From contig JANXAD010000017.1 of assembly GCA_025062245.1 (NCBI GenBank), positions 1 through 35,183 of the forward strand: DNA of 35,183 nt, in the 5' to 3' direction. The notes under the pieces were generated by a model, which saw nothing but the letters and a program-made list of their open reading frames with translations, was not told the DNA's origin and searched no databases. The translations under genes were made by a program, and so were the position numbers. Positions 16,525 to 23,518 of the stretch are shown piece after piece. Source of the DNA: Thermodesulfobacteriaceae bacterium. GTDB taxonomy: Bacteria > Desulfobacterota > Thermodesulfobacteria > Thermodesulfobacteriales > Thermodesulfobacteriaceae. Every line of letters starts with the position of its first letter. Within the stretch, counting starts at the first letter, position 1.

Positions 16525-16790
16525 CTATAGGATGGCATACCATCTTAACGGTGGCCTATTATTTAAGTCATAAAGCTCCTCTCCCCACATTATACTCTAT
16601 CAAATCATTCATCAATTCCTTGTTAAACTCCTCTAAATTTTTAAAAAACTTTTCCTCCCTATACTCTATAAAATCTTCCTCCAAGGTCCCTTTCTAACTT
16701 TTTACCTAACTTTCCCCTTGGGATGCTCTTTTTATTCAGTGCCCTATTTATCGTGAAACTTTATTAATCTTAAGCCTAAAGATAACCTCT
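16525..16790 (-). pseudogene. decayed IS481-like transposase, C-terminal part
   Basis: On the minus strand, 16687-16568 reads TLEEDFIEYREEK, FNKELMNDLIEYNVGRGAL and a stop. A one-frame shift then gives DLNNRPPLRWYAIL and a stop at 16525. This is the classical end of integrase-core (IS481/IS3 group) transposases, where intact copies read as '..EEF..YR...L.EFN.KL..YL..YN.KRPH.AL..K.P..Y'. Upstream, past another frameshift near 16688, weaker matching (HPKGKLGKKLE) continues to about 16790. At least two frameshifts are present and no N-terminal half is visible, so the gene is dead. Positions 16790-16981 show nothing I can assign. Confidence 0.7.
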
Positions 16791-16981
16791 TCTTTAAAGA
16801 AGGCCTCTTTTATAAAGTAAGTTTAGCCTTTTTAAGGCTCTTTAGGATCTTTGGCAAGATTAGATGAGATAAATAAAGAGGACCTGAAGATACCAGGTTT
16901 ATGGTTATTTTTCTCTTTTAAGGATTACCTTTTCTTAATTCAGAAAATCCCTCTTGTTTTGAAAATTTTGATAATACTTGC

Positions 16982-17671
16982 TTAAGACTTGGAAGTTTTT
17001 TTAACTTCCCATTCTGTAATTAAGAAATTATCTAATACAAAATGATTTTTAATTTGAAAATAGAGAAGTTTTTTTAAGCTTTTAAATCCCTCTCCTCCCA
17101 CAAAGGTAGGAACATTTTCTCCTCCTACTATTACTGGGAGATGGATTATTCGGATTTCATCTATATATCCTTTTTTGGCTAATTCCCAATTAATAGAGGA
17201 ACCACCTTCTACCATAAGTTTTTTGATTCCTCTTTCATAAAGCAAAGGAAGAAGTAAATCAAAATCCACTAATTCCTCTCCTACTATTAGAACCTCAACT
17301 CCTAAGGCTTTAATTTTCTCTATTCTTTCTTGAGGAGCCCTTTTGGTAGAAACAATAATAGTTGGAGCTTCTTTGGAAAGAACAGAGGCATTTAAAGGAA
17401 CATTAGCGGTAGAACAGGGTATAATTCTTACAGGGTTTTTCCCCGGAACATATCTCACGGTAAGACTTGGATCATCCGTTCTTACTGTTTCACATCCTAC
17501 CATAATACCATCTACTTGAGCTCTTATACTGTGAAGATACTTATATACTTCTTCAGTCATCAAACTCATAAGTTCTTTGCTTGAAGCACCTCTATAGAGA
17601 GTAAGCTTCCCATCTAAGGTGACCTCAGAAACTATAACAATATAGGGCCTATCTATCATAGATTTTACCAA
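16982..17671 (-). CDS. riboflavin-pathway reductase, archaeal standalone type (RibD C-domain)
   Basis: The 229-residue protein is a single dihydrofolate-reductase-like RibD C-terminal domain: PYIVIVSEVTLDGKLTL, RAQVDGIMVGCETVRTDDPSLTVR, then KKLMVEGGSSINWEL for NADPH. It lacks the N-terminal deaminase domain of bacterial RibD. Length and motifs fit 2,5-diamino-6-ribosylamino-4(3H)-pyrimidinone 5'-phosphate reductase of archaea, which reduces before deamination. A bacterial pathway with a separate deaminase is also possible. The ATG at 17671 overlaps the next gene by 23 bases; MIDRPYIV at 17659 is the likelier start by homology. It is translated after the CDP-alcohol transferase in the same operon. 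Confidence 0.85.
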   Translation of the reverse strand: MVKSMIDRPYIVIVSEVTLDGKLTLYRGASSKELMSLMTEEVYKYLHSIRAQVDGIMVGCETVRTDDPSLTVRYVPGKNPVRIIPCSTANVPLNASVLSKEAPTIIVSTKRAPQERIEKIKALGVEVLIVGEELVDFDLLLPLLYERGIKKLMVEGGSSINWELAKKGYIDEIRIIHLPVIVGGENVPTFVGGEGFKSLKKLLYFQIKNHFVLDNFLITEWEVKKTSKS

Positions 17672-18275
17672 AATGTTTATAGAGATAAAAAATTCTAACT
17701 AAGAGGGAGAGAAAGGTTCCTATGGTGATGAATTTTATTCCAAAGGCTAATCCTGCAGGAGCTCCTAATTTTTCCATTAAAGTAAAAAAAATCAAAGAAA
17801 TGTGAGTTTCAGGTCTTCCAAAAAAGCCTATATTTTCTAAAGGATCACTGATTTTGCCATTTATTTTCCTTTCGTAACCTATTTCTGAATATACTACAGG
17901 TTTTATAAAGGAATGAATAAGAGAAAGAGTTACAGCTAAGGTGGCTACAAAAGGACCTGCATAGAAATATCCTATAATTCCTAAAACCAAGCCATCTACC
18001 CATTTATCTGCCACCCAATCAAAAACAGCACCGAATTTAGTGGTTTTTTCAGCTAAACGAGCAACTAAACCATCTGCTAAATCTAAGAGACCTGAAAGGA
18101 TAAGAAAAAAACCAGCTGTTAAGAGATTTTCATAATAATAAAATAAAGCTGCAGCTGTGCCAGTTAGAAGAGATAAAAAGGTGATTATATTAGGAGGAAA
18201 ACGAAGTTTATATAAAAAGAAACCTACAGGATAATAAAATTTTTGTAAGTAATTTTTTCTTTGTGAAAGATTCAT
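17649..18275 (-). CDS. CDP-alcohol phosphatidyltransferase, archaetidylinositol-phosphate-synthase-like
   Basis: The 208-residue integral membrane enzyme has the complete family signature D65-x2-D68-G-x2-A-R73-x8-G82-x3-D86-x3-D90, which binds the metal and the CDP-lipid, and about six hydrophobic segments. The C-terminal DPLENIGFFGRPETHISL segment recalls archaeal archaetidylinositol phosphate synthases, which transfer inositol phosphate to CDP-lipid, rather than bacterial PgsA or PssA. The exact head group cannot be read from the sequence. It overlaps the riboflavin reductase by 23 bases and is preceded within 2 bases by the small lipoprotein candidate, forming a three-gene minus-strand unit. 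Confidence 0.85.
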   Translation of the reverse strand: MNLSQRKNYLQKFYYPVGFFLYKLRFPPNIITFLSLLTGTAAALFYYYENLLTAGFFLILSGLLDLADGLVARLAEKTTKFGAVFDWVADKWVDGLVLGIIGYFYAGPFVATLAVTLSLIHSFIKPVVYSEIGYERKINGKISDPLENIGFFGRPETHISLIFFTLMEKLGAPAGLAFGIKFITIGTFLSLLVRIFYLYKHFGKIYDR

Positions 18276-18276
18276 T

Positions 18277-18627
18277 TTATAAAATTAATACTCCTCTATT
18301 TTTTTCTTGGTTGAGAAAAAAATTTTTGGTAACCCCTTCCAAAGCCCTTATGATTTCTTTATCTTTTAAATCTTTGTGTAATTTTTGACGGGGAGAAAGG
18401 GTTTTCGAATATTTGGCTAACTCTGGTCCAAAAGCAAATTTGGAGCTTTTAATGTATCGTTGACTGAAAACCTTTTTGCCTGGTTGTTCTCCTATTTTCT
18501 TAACCTTTTGAGTTCGATTAATAATTTTTTCAGTGGTTTGATTAATAGCCAATTCTACTTTTTGGTTAGTTAAACTGGTTTTTTCTTCTTTTTTACAACT
18601 TATATTCATTCCTAAAAAGATAATCAA
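18277..18627 (-). CDS. small lipoprotein candidate
   Basis: The 116-residue frame begins at TTG (MIIFLGMNISCKKEE). The frame stays open upstream for six codons (IRWVIL), which would give a better signal sequence ending at the Cys, but no ATG, GTG or TTG lies there. NISC is only a weak lipobox. After the Cys the protein is Lys/Gln-rich and polar with no motif that I recognise. It lies one base before the CDP-alcohol transferase, so it is probably expressed with it. Function unknown; the start is uncertain. Confidence 0.5.
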   Translation of the reverse strand: MIIFLGMNISCKKEEKTSLTNQKVELAINQTTEKIINRTQKVKKIGEQPGKKVFSQRYIKSSKFAFGPELAKYSKTLSPRQKLHKDLKDKEIIRALEGVTKNFFLNQEKNRGVLIL

Positions 18628-18720
18628 AATAACCCACCTTATCTAAAATTTCTTCCTGTTATTTTTAAATTACCACTAAATTTTATTTTTGCCAATTTTT
18701 AATCGCTAAATATAAACAAA

Positions 18721-19473
18721 TTAAAGAGACAGAGGGTAAAACTCTGGAAGAAATTTTCTAAACCTCAAAGGAAGTCTTTCTCTCTGTCTTTTATAACTTT
18801 TTCTCTCCGGCACGGCTATTTCTCTAAAGTAGGTCTGCCAGAGTTTAATAAAAGGATCTATGGTTGGTAAAATCTCTATTTCAAGTCCATCTATCCAAAA
18901 TAGTCCCTTGTTTTTTTCTCTATAAATAAAAATTAATTTTCTTAGAGTATCAAAAATTATCATATTTTCCTTAGGAAATCTACGAACAAAATGATTCCAA
19001 AGTTTGGGTAAGAGGTTAAATTTAGGTGCAAATTTAGCCCAAAGAGTTTTATCTGGGAGTTCTATAAATCTTAATAAACCAAGAAATCGATGTTTTTCTC
19101 GATGAAAACTTTTTTCAGCTTTATAAAGTTTGTTTATATCTTCATCTAGGAGGTTTTTATAGAAATTTTTATTTTCATAGATCAATTTTCTTAAAACCCT
19201 AACTAAAGGCATTTCAAGTTGAGAAGTATCGCAAAGATAGTAGAGATAAATTTTTTTATAGAACTCTTCTGGTAAAATATTTTTAAGATAAAAATTAAAC
19301 TTTTTGGCAAGTTCAAAATTTGTGGGTATATATTCTGCAAATAAATTAGACTCCTTAGGAAATATTCTTAAATTTTTGATTAGGACTTCTTGAAGAAATT
19401 CTTTTTTTAAAACCAGCAGATGTAATAGGGTAAGAAAGCCCTCCAAGGTTCCATCGTAATAAAAAATTTTCAT
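18721..19473 (-). CDS. DUF4130 / TIGR03915-type probable DNA-metabolism protein
   Basis: From ATG 19473 the 250-residue product reads MKIFYYDGTLEGFLTLLH. This is the standard start of the family, with TTAGGAATT as RBS; a start 36 bases upstream at 19509 adds MKIIKRLLILGI and has no RBS, so I reject it. Conserved parts are REKHRFLGLLRFIELPD, APKFNLLPKLWNHFVRRFPKENMIIFDTLR and WQTYFREIAVPERKSYKRQRERLPLRFRKFLPE. The family is normally encoded beside a radical SAM partner (TIGR03916) and has been proposed to act in DNA repair or modification. That partner is absent within this window. Confidence 0.85.
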   Translation of the reverse strand: MKIFYYDGTLEGFLTLLHLLVLKKEFLQEVLIKNLRIFPKESNLFAEYIPTNFELAKKFNFYLKNILPEEFYKKIYLYYLCDTSQLEMPLVRVLRKLIYENKNFYKNLLDEDINKLYKAEKSFHREKHRFLGLLRFIELPDKTLWAKFAPKFNLLPKLWNHFVRRFPKENMIIFDTLRKLIFIYREKNKGLFWIDGLEIEILPTIDPFIKLWQTYFREIAVPERKSYKRQRERLPLRFRKFLPEFYPLSL

Positions 19474-19586
19474 AATTCCTAATATTAGCAACCTTTTTAT
19501 AATTTTCATCTATAGGGCTAAATTCCTTAGAGAATTTCTCTTTATTCAGAAGGTTTGGTTTTTAATTTTTGGTTTTATAATTTGGT

Positions 19587-20141
19587 TTGAAAAATGATAT
19601 GACAGAACCTATAGAAATTATAAAAAAGTATTATCCTCCTGAAAGTTTACTTTTTAAGACTTTAGTTAATCACTCTTTGTTTGTAGCTGAAAAAGCCTTA
19701 AAGATAGCTGAAAAGTTTCCTCAGGTGGATAAAAGATTTATTTATGAGGCTTCTTTACTTCACGATATAGGGATATTTATGACCTATGCGCCTAAAATAG
19801 GTTGTTTTGGAAAAGAACCTTACATAGCCCATGGATATTTAGGAAGAGCTCTTTTAGAAAAGGAAGGACTTCCTAAGCATGCTTTGGTTTGCGAAAGGCA
19901 TATAGGGGTTGGAATTACTAAGGAAGAAATTATTAAAAATAAACTTCCTCTTCCTCCGCGGGATATGGTTCCTGAAACCTGGGAAGAAAAAATTATTGCC
20001 TTTGCAGATAAATTTTTTACTAAAAAAATAAACGGTTCAGTAAAGATAAACAGTGTAGAGGAAATACTTGAAAGGTTAGCTAAACATGGTAAAGAAAAGG
20101 TTATCACTTTTTTAGAATGGTTAGAACTTTTTGAAAAATAG
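19587..20141 (+). CDS. HD-domain phosphohydrolase
   Basis: The product has the HD metal site H29...H59-D60 with HGYLGRALL and HIGVG farther on, and a distal Asp in AFADKFFTKK. The HD family hydrolyses phosphate esters or nucleotides; the short 180-residue length and the fold pattern match uncharacterised HD proteins of the HDIG type. The TTG at 19587 would give MKND before the ATG at 19599 (MTEPIEIIKKYYP); the ATG is more likely, but no clear RBS helps to choose. It is 19 bases upstream of malate dehydrogenase and probably co-transcribed. Substrate unknown. Confidence 0.88.
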   Translation: MKNDMTEPIEIIKKYYPPESLLFKTLVNHSLFVAEKALKIAEKFPQVDKRFIYEASLLHDIGIFMTYAPKIGCFGKEPYIAHGYLGRALLEKEGLPKHALVCERHIGVGITKEEIIKNKLPLPPRDMVPETWEEKIIAFADKFFTKKINGSVKINSVEEILERLAKHGKEKVITFLEWLELFEK

Positions 20142-20160
20142 TATTTAAAGGAGGGTAAGT

Positions 20161-21090
20161 ATGAAAATCAAACTTTCTATAATAGGGGCAGGGGCAGTAG
20201 GAACAAGTTGTGCTAAATGGGCTATGGTTAAAAATTTGGCTCAAGAGGTCGTTCTTATAGATATTGTTCCTGATTTAGCTAAAGGCAAAGCCCTGGATTT
20301 AGCTCAGAGTAGTCCTCTTTTTGGATTTTCGGGAAAAATTTGGGGAACAGAGGATTTTTCAGGGATTGAAAATTCTCAGATAGTAATTATAACTGCAGGA
20401 AAACCAAGGACTCCAGGAATGTCAAGAGAGGACCTTTTACATATAAACAAGGAAATTGTAAAATCCTGTGCAGAGGTTATTAAAAGATTTGCTTCAGAAA
20501 GTATAGTGATTGTAGTTTCTAATCCCTTGGATGCCATGGTGTATGTAGCTTATAAAGTTACAGGATTTCCCAAAAATAGGGTAATAGGTATGGCTGGAAC
20601 CTTAGATTCAGCACGTTATCGATATTTTATAGCAGAGGCTCTTGGGGTTTCTCCTAAGGATGTTTGTGCCTTGGTTATGGGGGTCCATGGAGACTTTATG
20701 CTGCCCTTAACCAGATTAGCCAATGTAGCAGGAATTCCCATCTCAGAGTTACTATCCCAAGAAGAAATAGAAAATATAGTAAGAAGGACAAAATATGGAG
20801 GTGGAGAAATTGTTAAATACCTAAAGACTGGGAGCGCCTTTATAACTCCTGGACTTGCTACTATAGAAATGGTAGAAAGTATTTTGAAAGATGAAAAAAG
20901 GGTTCTTACCTGTTCAGTTTATCTTGAGGGAGAATATGGAATTCAAGGGGTTTTTTTAGGTGTTCCGGTAATTTTAGGAAAAAACGGAATAGAAAAAATA
21001 TTAGAAATAAAATTGACCTCTGAGGAACTTGAAGTTTTAAGAAAAGGAGCTAAACACTGTGAAGAACTTATTAAAATGACCCATCTTTAA
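20161..21090 (+). CDS. mdh: malate dehydrogenase, LDH-like type
   Basis: The 309-residue protein has the NAD site G9-A-G-A-V-G14, Asp34 for the adenosine ribose (so NAD is preferred), the substrate loop TAGKPRTPGMSRED with Arg83 and Arg89, Arg152, and the catalytic His176 in GVHGDFM. Arg83 is the residue that distinguishes malate from lactate dehydrogenase. It interconverts malate and oxaloacetate in the cytoplasm, in a TCA or reverse TCA route. AAGGAGGGT is a very good RBS. The 3' end overlaps the convergent aldolase gene by 20 bases. Confidence 0.96.
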   Translation: MKIKLSIIGAGAVGTSCAKWAMVKNLAQEVVLIDIVPDLAKGKALDLAQSSPLFGFSGKIWGTEDFSGIENSQIVIITAGKPRTPGMSREDLLHINKEIVKSCAEVIKRFASESIVIVVSNPLDAMVYVAYKVTGFPKNRVIGMAGTLDSARYRYFIAEALGVSPKDVCALVMGVHGDFMLPLTRLANVAGIPISELLSQEEIENIVRRTKYGGGEIVKYLKTGSAFITPGLATIEMVESILKDEKRVLTCSVYLEGEYGIQGVFLGVPVILGKNGIEKILEIKLTSEELEVLRKGAKHCEELIKMTHL

Positions 21091-21667
21091 CTTTTTTAAA
21101 GAATTCTAAAAAACTTAATTTTTCTAAGATTAAAGTTAAATTTACAGCTTCTTCTAAGTCTTTACCCAGGGTTAAAAGACCGTGTTGGCTTAAAAGGATG
21201 ATCTTTGAAATTTTAGCAACCTCTGAGGCATACTCCCATAGGGTGTCAGAACCAGGTTCCAAATAGGGCACCCTTTTTATTTCTTTTAACAGGAGTGAGG
21301 CCTCAGGCAAAAAAAAATTTTTAAAATCAAACCCTATAGCTTCTAAGAGTAAAAGATAAGGAGGATGGGTGTGAACTATGGCTGAAATTGAAGGATTTTT
21401 AAGATATATTTTATAGTGTAATCCCCATTCGGTAGATGGTTTTTCCTTTGTAAATCCTTTATCCCAGAAGATAAAAATTAGGTCCTTAGGTTCTAAAATT
21501 TCCTTTATTTTTCCAGAAGGAGTGATCCAAAGGCCCTGTTCAGTCCTTATAGAAACATTTCCCTCCGAACCTGAAATAAGCCCTTTTTGGGCTAAATACT
21601 TAGTAAAAAAACAAAGTTCTTTTAAACTTGAATTTCTCTTATTAAATTTATATTTTCTAAACTCCAC
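21071..21667 (-). CDS. class II aldolase/adducin family protein
   Basis: The 198-residue protein matches zinc class II aldolases such as L-fuculose-phosphate aldolase: SGSEGNVSIR near 32, PSGK near 50, catalytic Glu80 in STEWGLH, zinc ligands His99 and His101 in VHTHPPY, and His162 in SQHGLLTLG. Family members act on sugar phosphates or on methylthioribulose phosphate (MtnB). The substrate here is not decided by the sequence. Start is GTG at 21667 with AAGGAG upstream, overlapping the epimerase gene by 46 bases, a strikingly long overlap that suggests coupled translation. Confidence 0.9.
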   Translation of the reverse strand: MEFRKYKFNKRNSSLKELCFFTKYLAQKGLISGSEGNVSIRTEQGLWITPSGKIKEILEPKDLIFIFWDKGFTKEKPSTEWGLHYKIYLKNPSISAIVHTHPPYLLLLEAIGFDFKNFFLPEASLLLKEIKRVPYLEPGSDTLWEYASEVAKISKIILLSQHGLLTLGKDLEEAVNLTLILEKLSFLEFFKKVKDGSF

Positions 21668-22593
21668 TCTACCGTTCTCCTTAATCCCTCTTCTAAACTT
21701 ACCTTAGGTTCCCAACCTAACAATTTTTTAGCTTTAGAAATATCTGCCCAAGTGACCTTTAAATCAGCTTTATGAAAGGGTAAATAAAGCTTTTTAGCTT
21801 TTTTTCTTAAGTAGGTTTCTAAAAGTTCTATAATTTGATTTATAGAAACTGGGTTTTGCCCTCCTCCTAAATTTATAATTTCATAACCTAAGGGTTTTAA
21901 ACCTAAAAGGGTTCCCTCGGCAATGTCATCTATATAAGTAAAATCTCGGGCTTGGGTGCCATCTCCATAAATTTCAATAGTTCTTTCTTCGTAAATCCAC
22001 TTTATAAATCTGAAGATACTCATATCAGGTCTTCCTGCAGGTCCATAAACGGTGAAATATCTAAAAACAGTAATATCCAGTCCATAAAAATAATGATAGG
22101 TATAAGCTAAAAGTTCAGCCCCTCTTTTGGTAGCAGCATAAACCGATAAGGGATTATCTACCTTTAAATTTTCTGTAAAGGGAATTTTTTTTCCTGCATA
22201 TACAGAAGAGGTTGAAGCTAAAATTAATTTAGAAATCCTAAATTCCTTCATTAGTTCTAAAAGATTTAAAGTAGCCACTATATTACTTTCCACAGAAATC
22301 TGAGGATTTTCAAAACTTTGTCTAACTCCTGCCTGAGCTGCAAGATGAATAATAGCTTTAATAGGGTAAAACTCTAAAAGAATTTTTAAGGCTGAAAAAT
22401 TACTTAGGTCCAAATTAAAAAACCTAAAGTTAGAAAATTTTTGAAGCTGTTTTAATCTCCAATGTTTTAATCTAACATCATAAAAGGGACTTAAATTATC
22501 TACTCCTACTACTGAATTACCTTCTAAAAGTAGCTTTTCGGCTACCTTCCAGCCAATAAAACCTGCAACTCCAGTAACTAAATAATAGCTCAT
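21622..22593 (-). CDS. NAD-dependent nucleotide-sugar epimerase, UDP-glucuronate 4-epimerase-like
   Basis: The 323-residue short-chain dehydrogenase has the NAD site TGVAGFIG at 7-14, the Ser128-130 and Tyr152-x3-Lys156 catalytic set (STSSVYAG, VYAATKRG) and a VDNLSPFYDVRLKHWRLKQL stretch. The 'VDNL..YYD..LK..RL..L' form is typical of UDP-glucuronate 4-epimerase (CapI/LspL), which makes UDP-galacturonate for capsule or LPS. UDP-glucose 4-epimerase is the alternative. It is first in a two-gene minus-strand unit with the aldolase. No good RBS or promoter was noted upstream, where the decayed ORF lies. Confidence 0.9.
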   Translation of the reverse strand: MSYYLVTGVAGFIGWKVAEKLLLEGNSVVGVDNLSPFYDVRLKHWRLKQLQKFSNFRFFNLDLSNFSALKILLEFYPIKAIIHLAAQAGVRQSFENPQISVESNIVATLNLLELMKEFRISKLILASTSSVYAGKKIPFTENLKVDNPLSVYAATKRGAELLAYTYHYFYGLDITVFRYFTVYGPAGRPDMSIFRFIKWIYEERTIEIYGDGTQARDFTYIDDIAEGTLLGLKPLGYEIINLGGGQNPVSINQIIELLETYLRKKAKKLYLPFHKADLKVTWADISKAKKLLGWEPKVSLEEGLRRTVEWSLENINLIREIQV

Positions 22594-22978
22594 AAATTTA
22601 ATGAGACCTTTGAAAAATTCGGTCTAAAAATTCTTTTGGTGTCTTTAAATTTCATTTCTGCCTTCCAATTTAACCCCTATACCATCATTTTAAATTCCTT
22701 AATCCTTCTCCTTATATGCCAATAAATCCTCAATAGGTTGTAATTAAAGGCTTTCAAAAATAAAGGTATCTCATTCGCTATAAGCCCCTACCTATCTTGC
22801 CTTGCTCCTACACATTTATACTCTCCAGGATTGACTAAATCTACATATAATTGAATGTTCTCACACCTCCTTTCCTTCACCAAGGCCTATGGAGAAAAGG
22901 GTCAACAGGTTTACCATTCTTCTCCCTGTTTTTTTGTATTTCTCCTTGTTTTTCTGTAATTCTATCTTAAAATCTTCG
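22594..22978 (-). pseudogene. decayed ORF, probable mobile-element remnant
   Basis: On the minus strand the first frame gives KIQRFNEDFKIELQKNKEKY and runs on to a stop at 22862. A one-frame shift at about 22865 continues as ENIQLYVDLVNPGEYKCVGA, ending at a stop after ARQDR. The same frame then reads ANEIPLFLKAFNYNLLRIYW and HIRRRIKEFKMMV, a further stop, and GLNWKAEMKFKDTKRIFRP. The amino-acid makeup is clearly coding, broken by one frameshift and at least two stops. Its first 60 bases match another decayed region at 28039-28100. I do not recognise the family. Confidence 0.55.
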
Positions 22979-23007
22979 TTAAACCGTTGAATTTTGCAAA
23001 GAGTCTC
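22945..23007 (-). repeat. dispersed ~60-bp repeat, copy A
   Basis: This stretch matches 28039-28100 with about four differences and includes CAAAATTCAACGGTTTAA on the minus strand. Both copies can encode KIQRF(N/K)EDFKIELQK. The repeat covers the last nine or so codons and the stop of the Cys-cluster gene ending at 22979. Confidence 0.75.
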
Positions 23008-23518
23008 TTAAAAATTCTTTTTTAAAAAGATAATTTCGATTTAAATAATCACCAAGCTTAAAACTAAGAACTGCTTCATCTTCCATAGCTTCTTGAATCT
23101 TTTTTAACCTTTCCTTTCCCAAAAATTTGGAAAGGTCTTCACAAAAAAAATTTCTACAAAATAAAGGTACCAGTATAAGGGTACACCCCTTTTCTCCTAA
23201 AAAAAGACAATCTTCTGGCCTCTCAGTGTTGAAATATAAAACCTCCCCTCTTCTTTCTGCAAGGAGTAGATTTAAGATTAATTCAGCTAAGCTTAACTTC
23301 CATTCAAGACTTTCTCCACAACATTTAATTCCTCTTTTTGCACATCCTTCACAGAAAGCAAAAGAACGGGATTCTATAAAAGCTTTTCTACTTTTTTTAA
23401 TAGCCTCCTCTAGAGAAGGTAAATAGAATTTAATAAAAGGGTCTTCTTGAAGTTTAGGTTTTAGACGGTGTTCAAAAATTTTTTTAAAAAAACTAAAATA
23501 AAGAAAACTTTCTCTCAT
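22979..23518 (-). CDS. Cys-cluster protein, YkgJ-like
   Basis: The 179-residue protein has eight clustered Cys: 56, 59, 66, 67, 104, 112, 121 and 126 (FCEGCAKRGIKCCGE, DCLFLGEKGCTLI, PLFCRNFFC). The order Cx2C-x6-CC, then 'C.FL..GC.I...P..CR.F', resembles the YkgJ/zinc-or-iron-chelating family (UPF0153), which probably binds a metal or an iron-sulfur cluster. No enzymatic role is established. The last codons (RDSLQNSTV and stop) are encoded in DNA that belongs to the dispersed repeat at 22945-23007, so the natural C-terminus may have been replaced. It overlaps the DUF1015 gene by 4 bases and shares its operon. Confidence 0.8.
   Translation of the reverse strand: MRESFLYFSFFKKIFEHRLKPKLQEDPFIKFYLPSLEEAIKKSRKAFIESRSFAFCEGCAKRGIKCCGESLEWKLSLAELILNLLLAERRGEVLYFNTERPEDCLFLGEKGCTLILVPLFCRNFFCEDLSKFLGKERLKKIQEAMEDEAVLSFKLGDYLNRNYLFKKEFLRDSLQNSTV

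Noticed and set aside
16515-16697. A 60-codon open frame on the plus strand
   Set aside because: The minus strand here reads clearly as a decayed transposase end, so the plus frame is a shadow.
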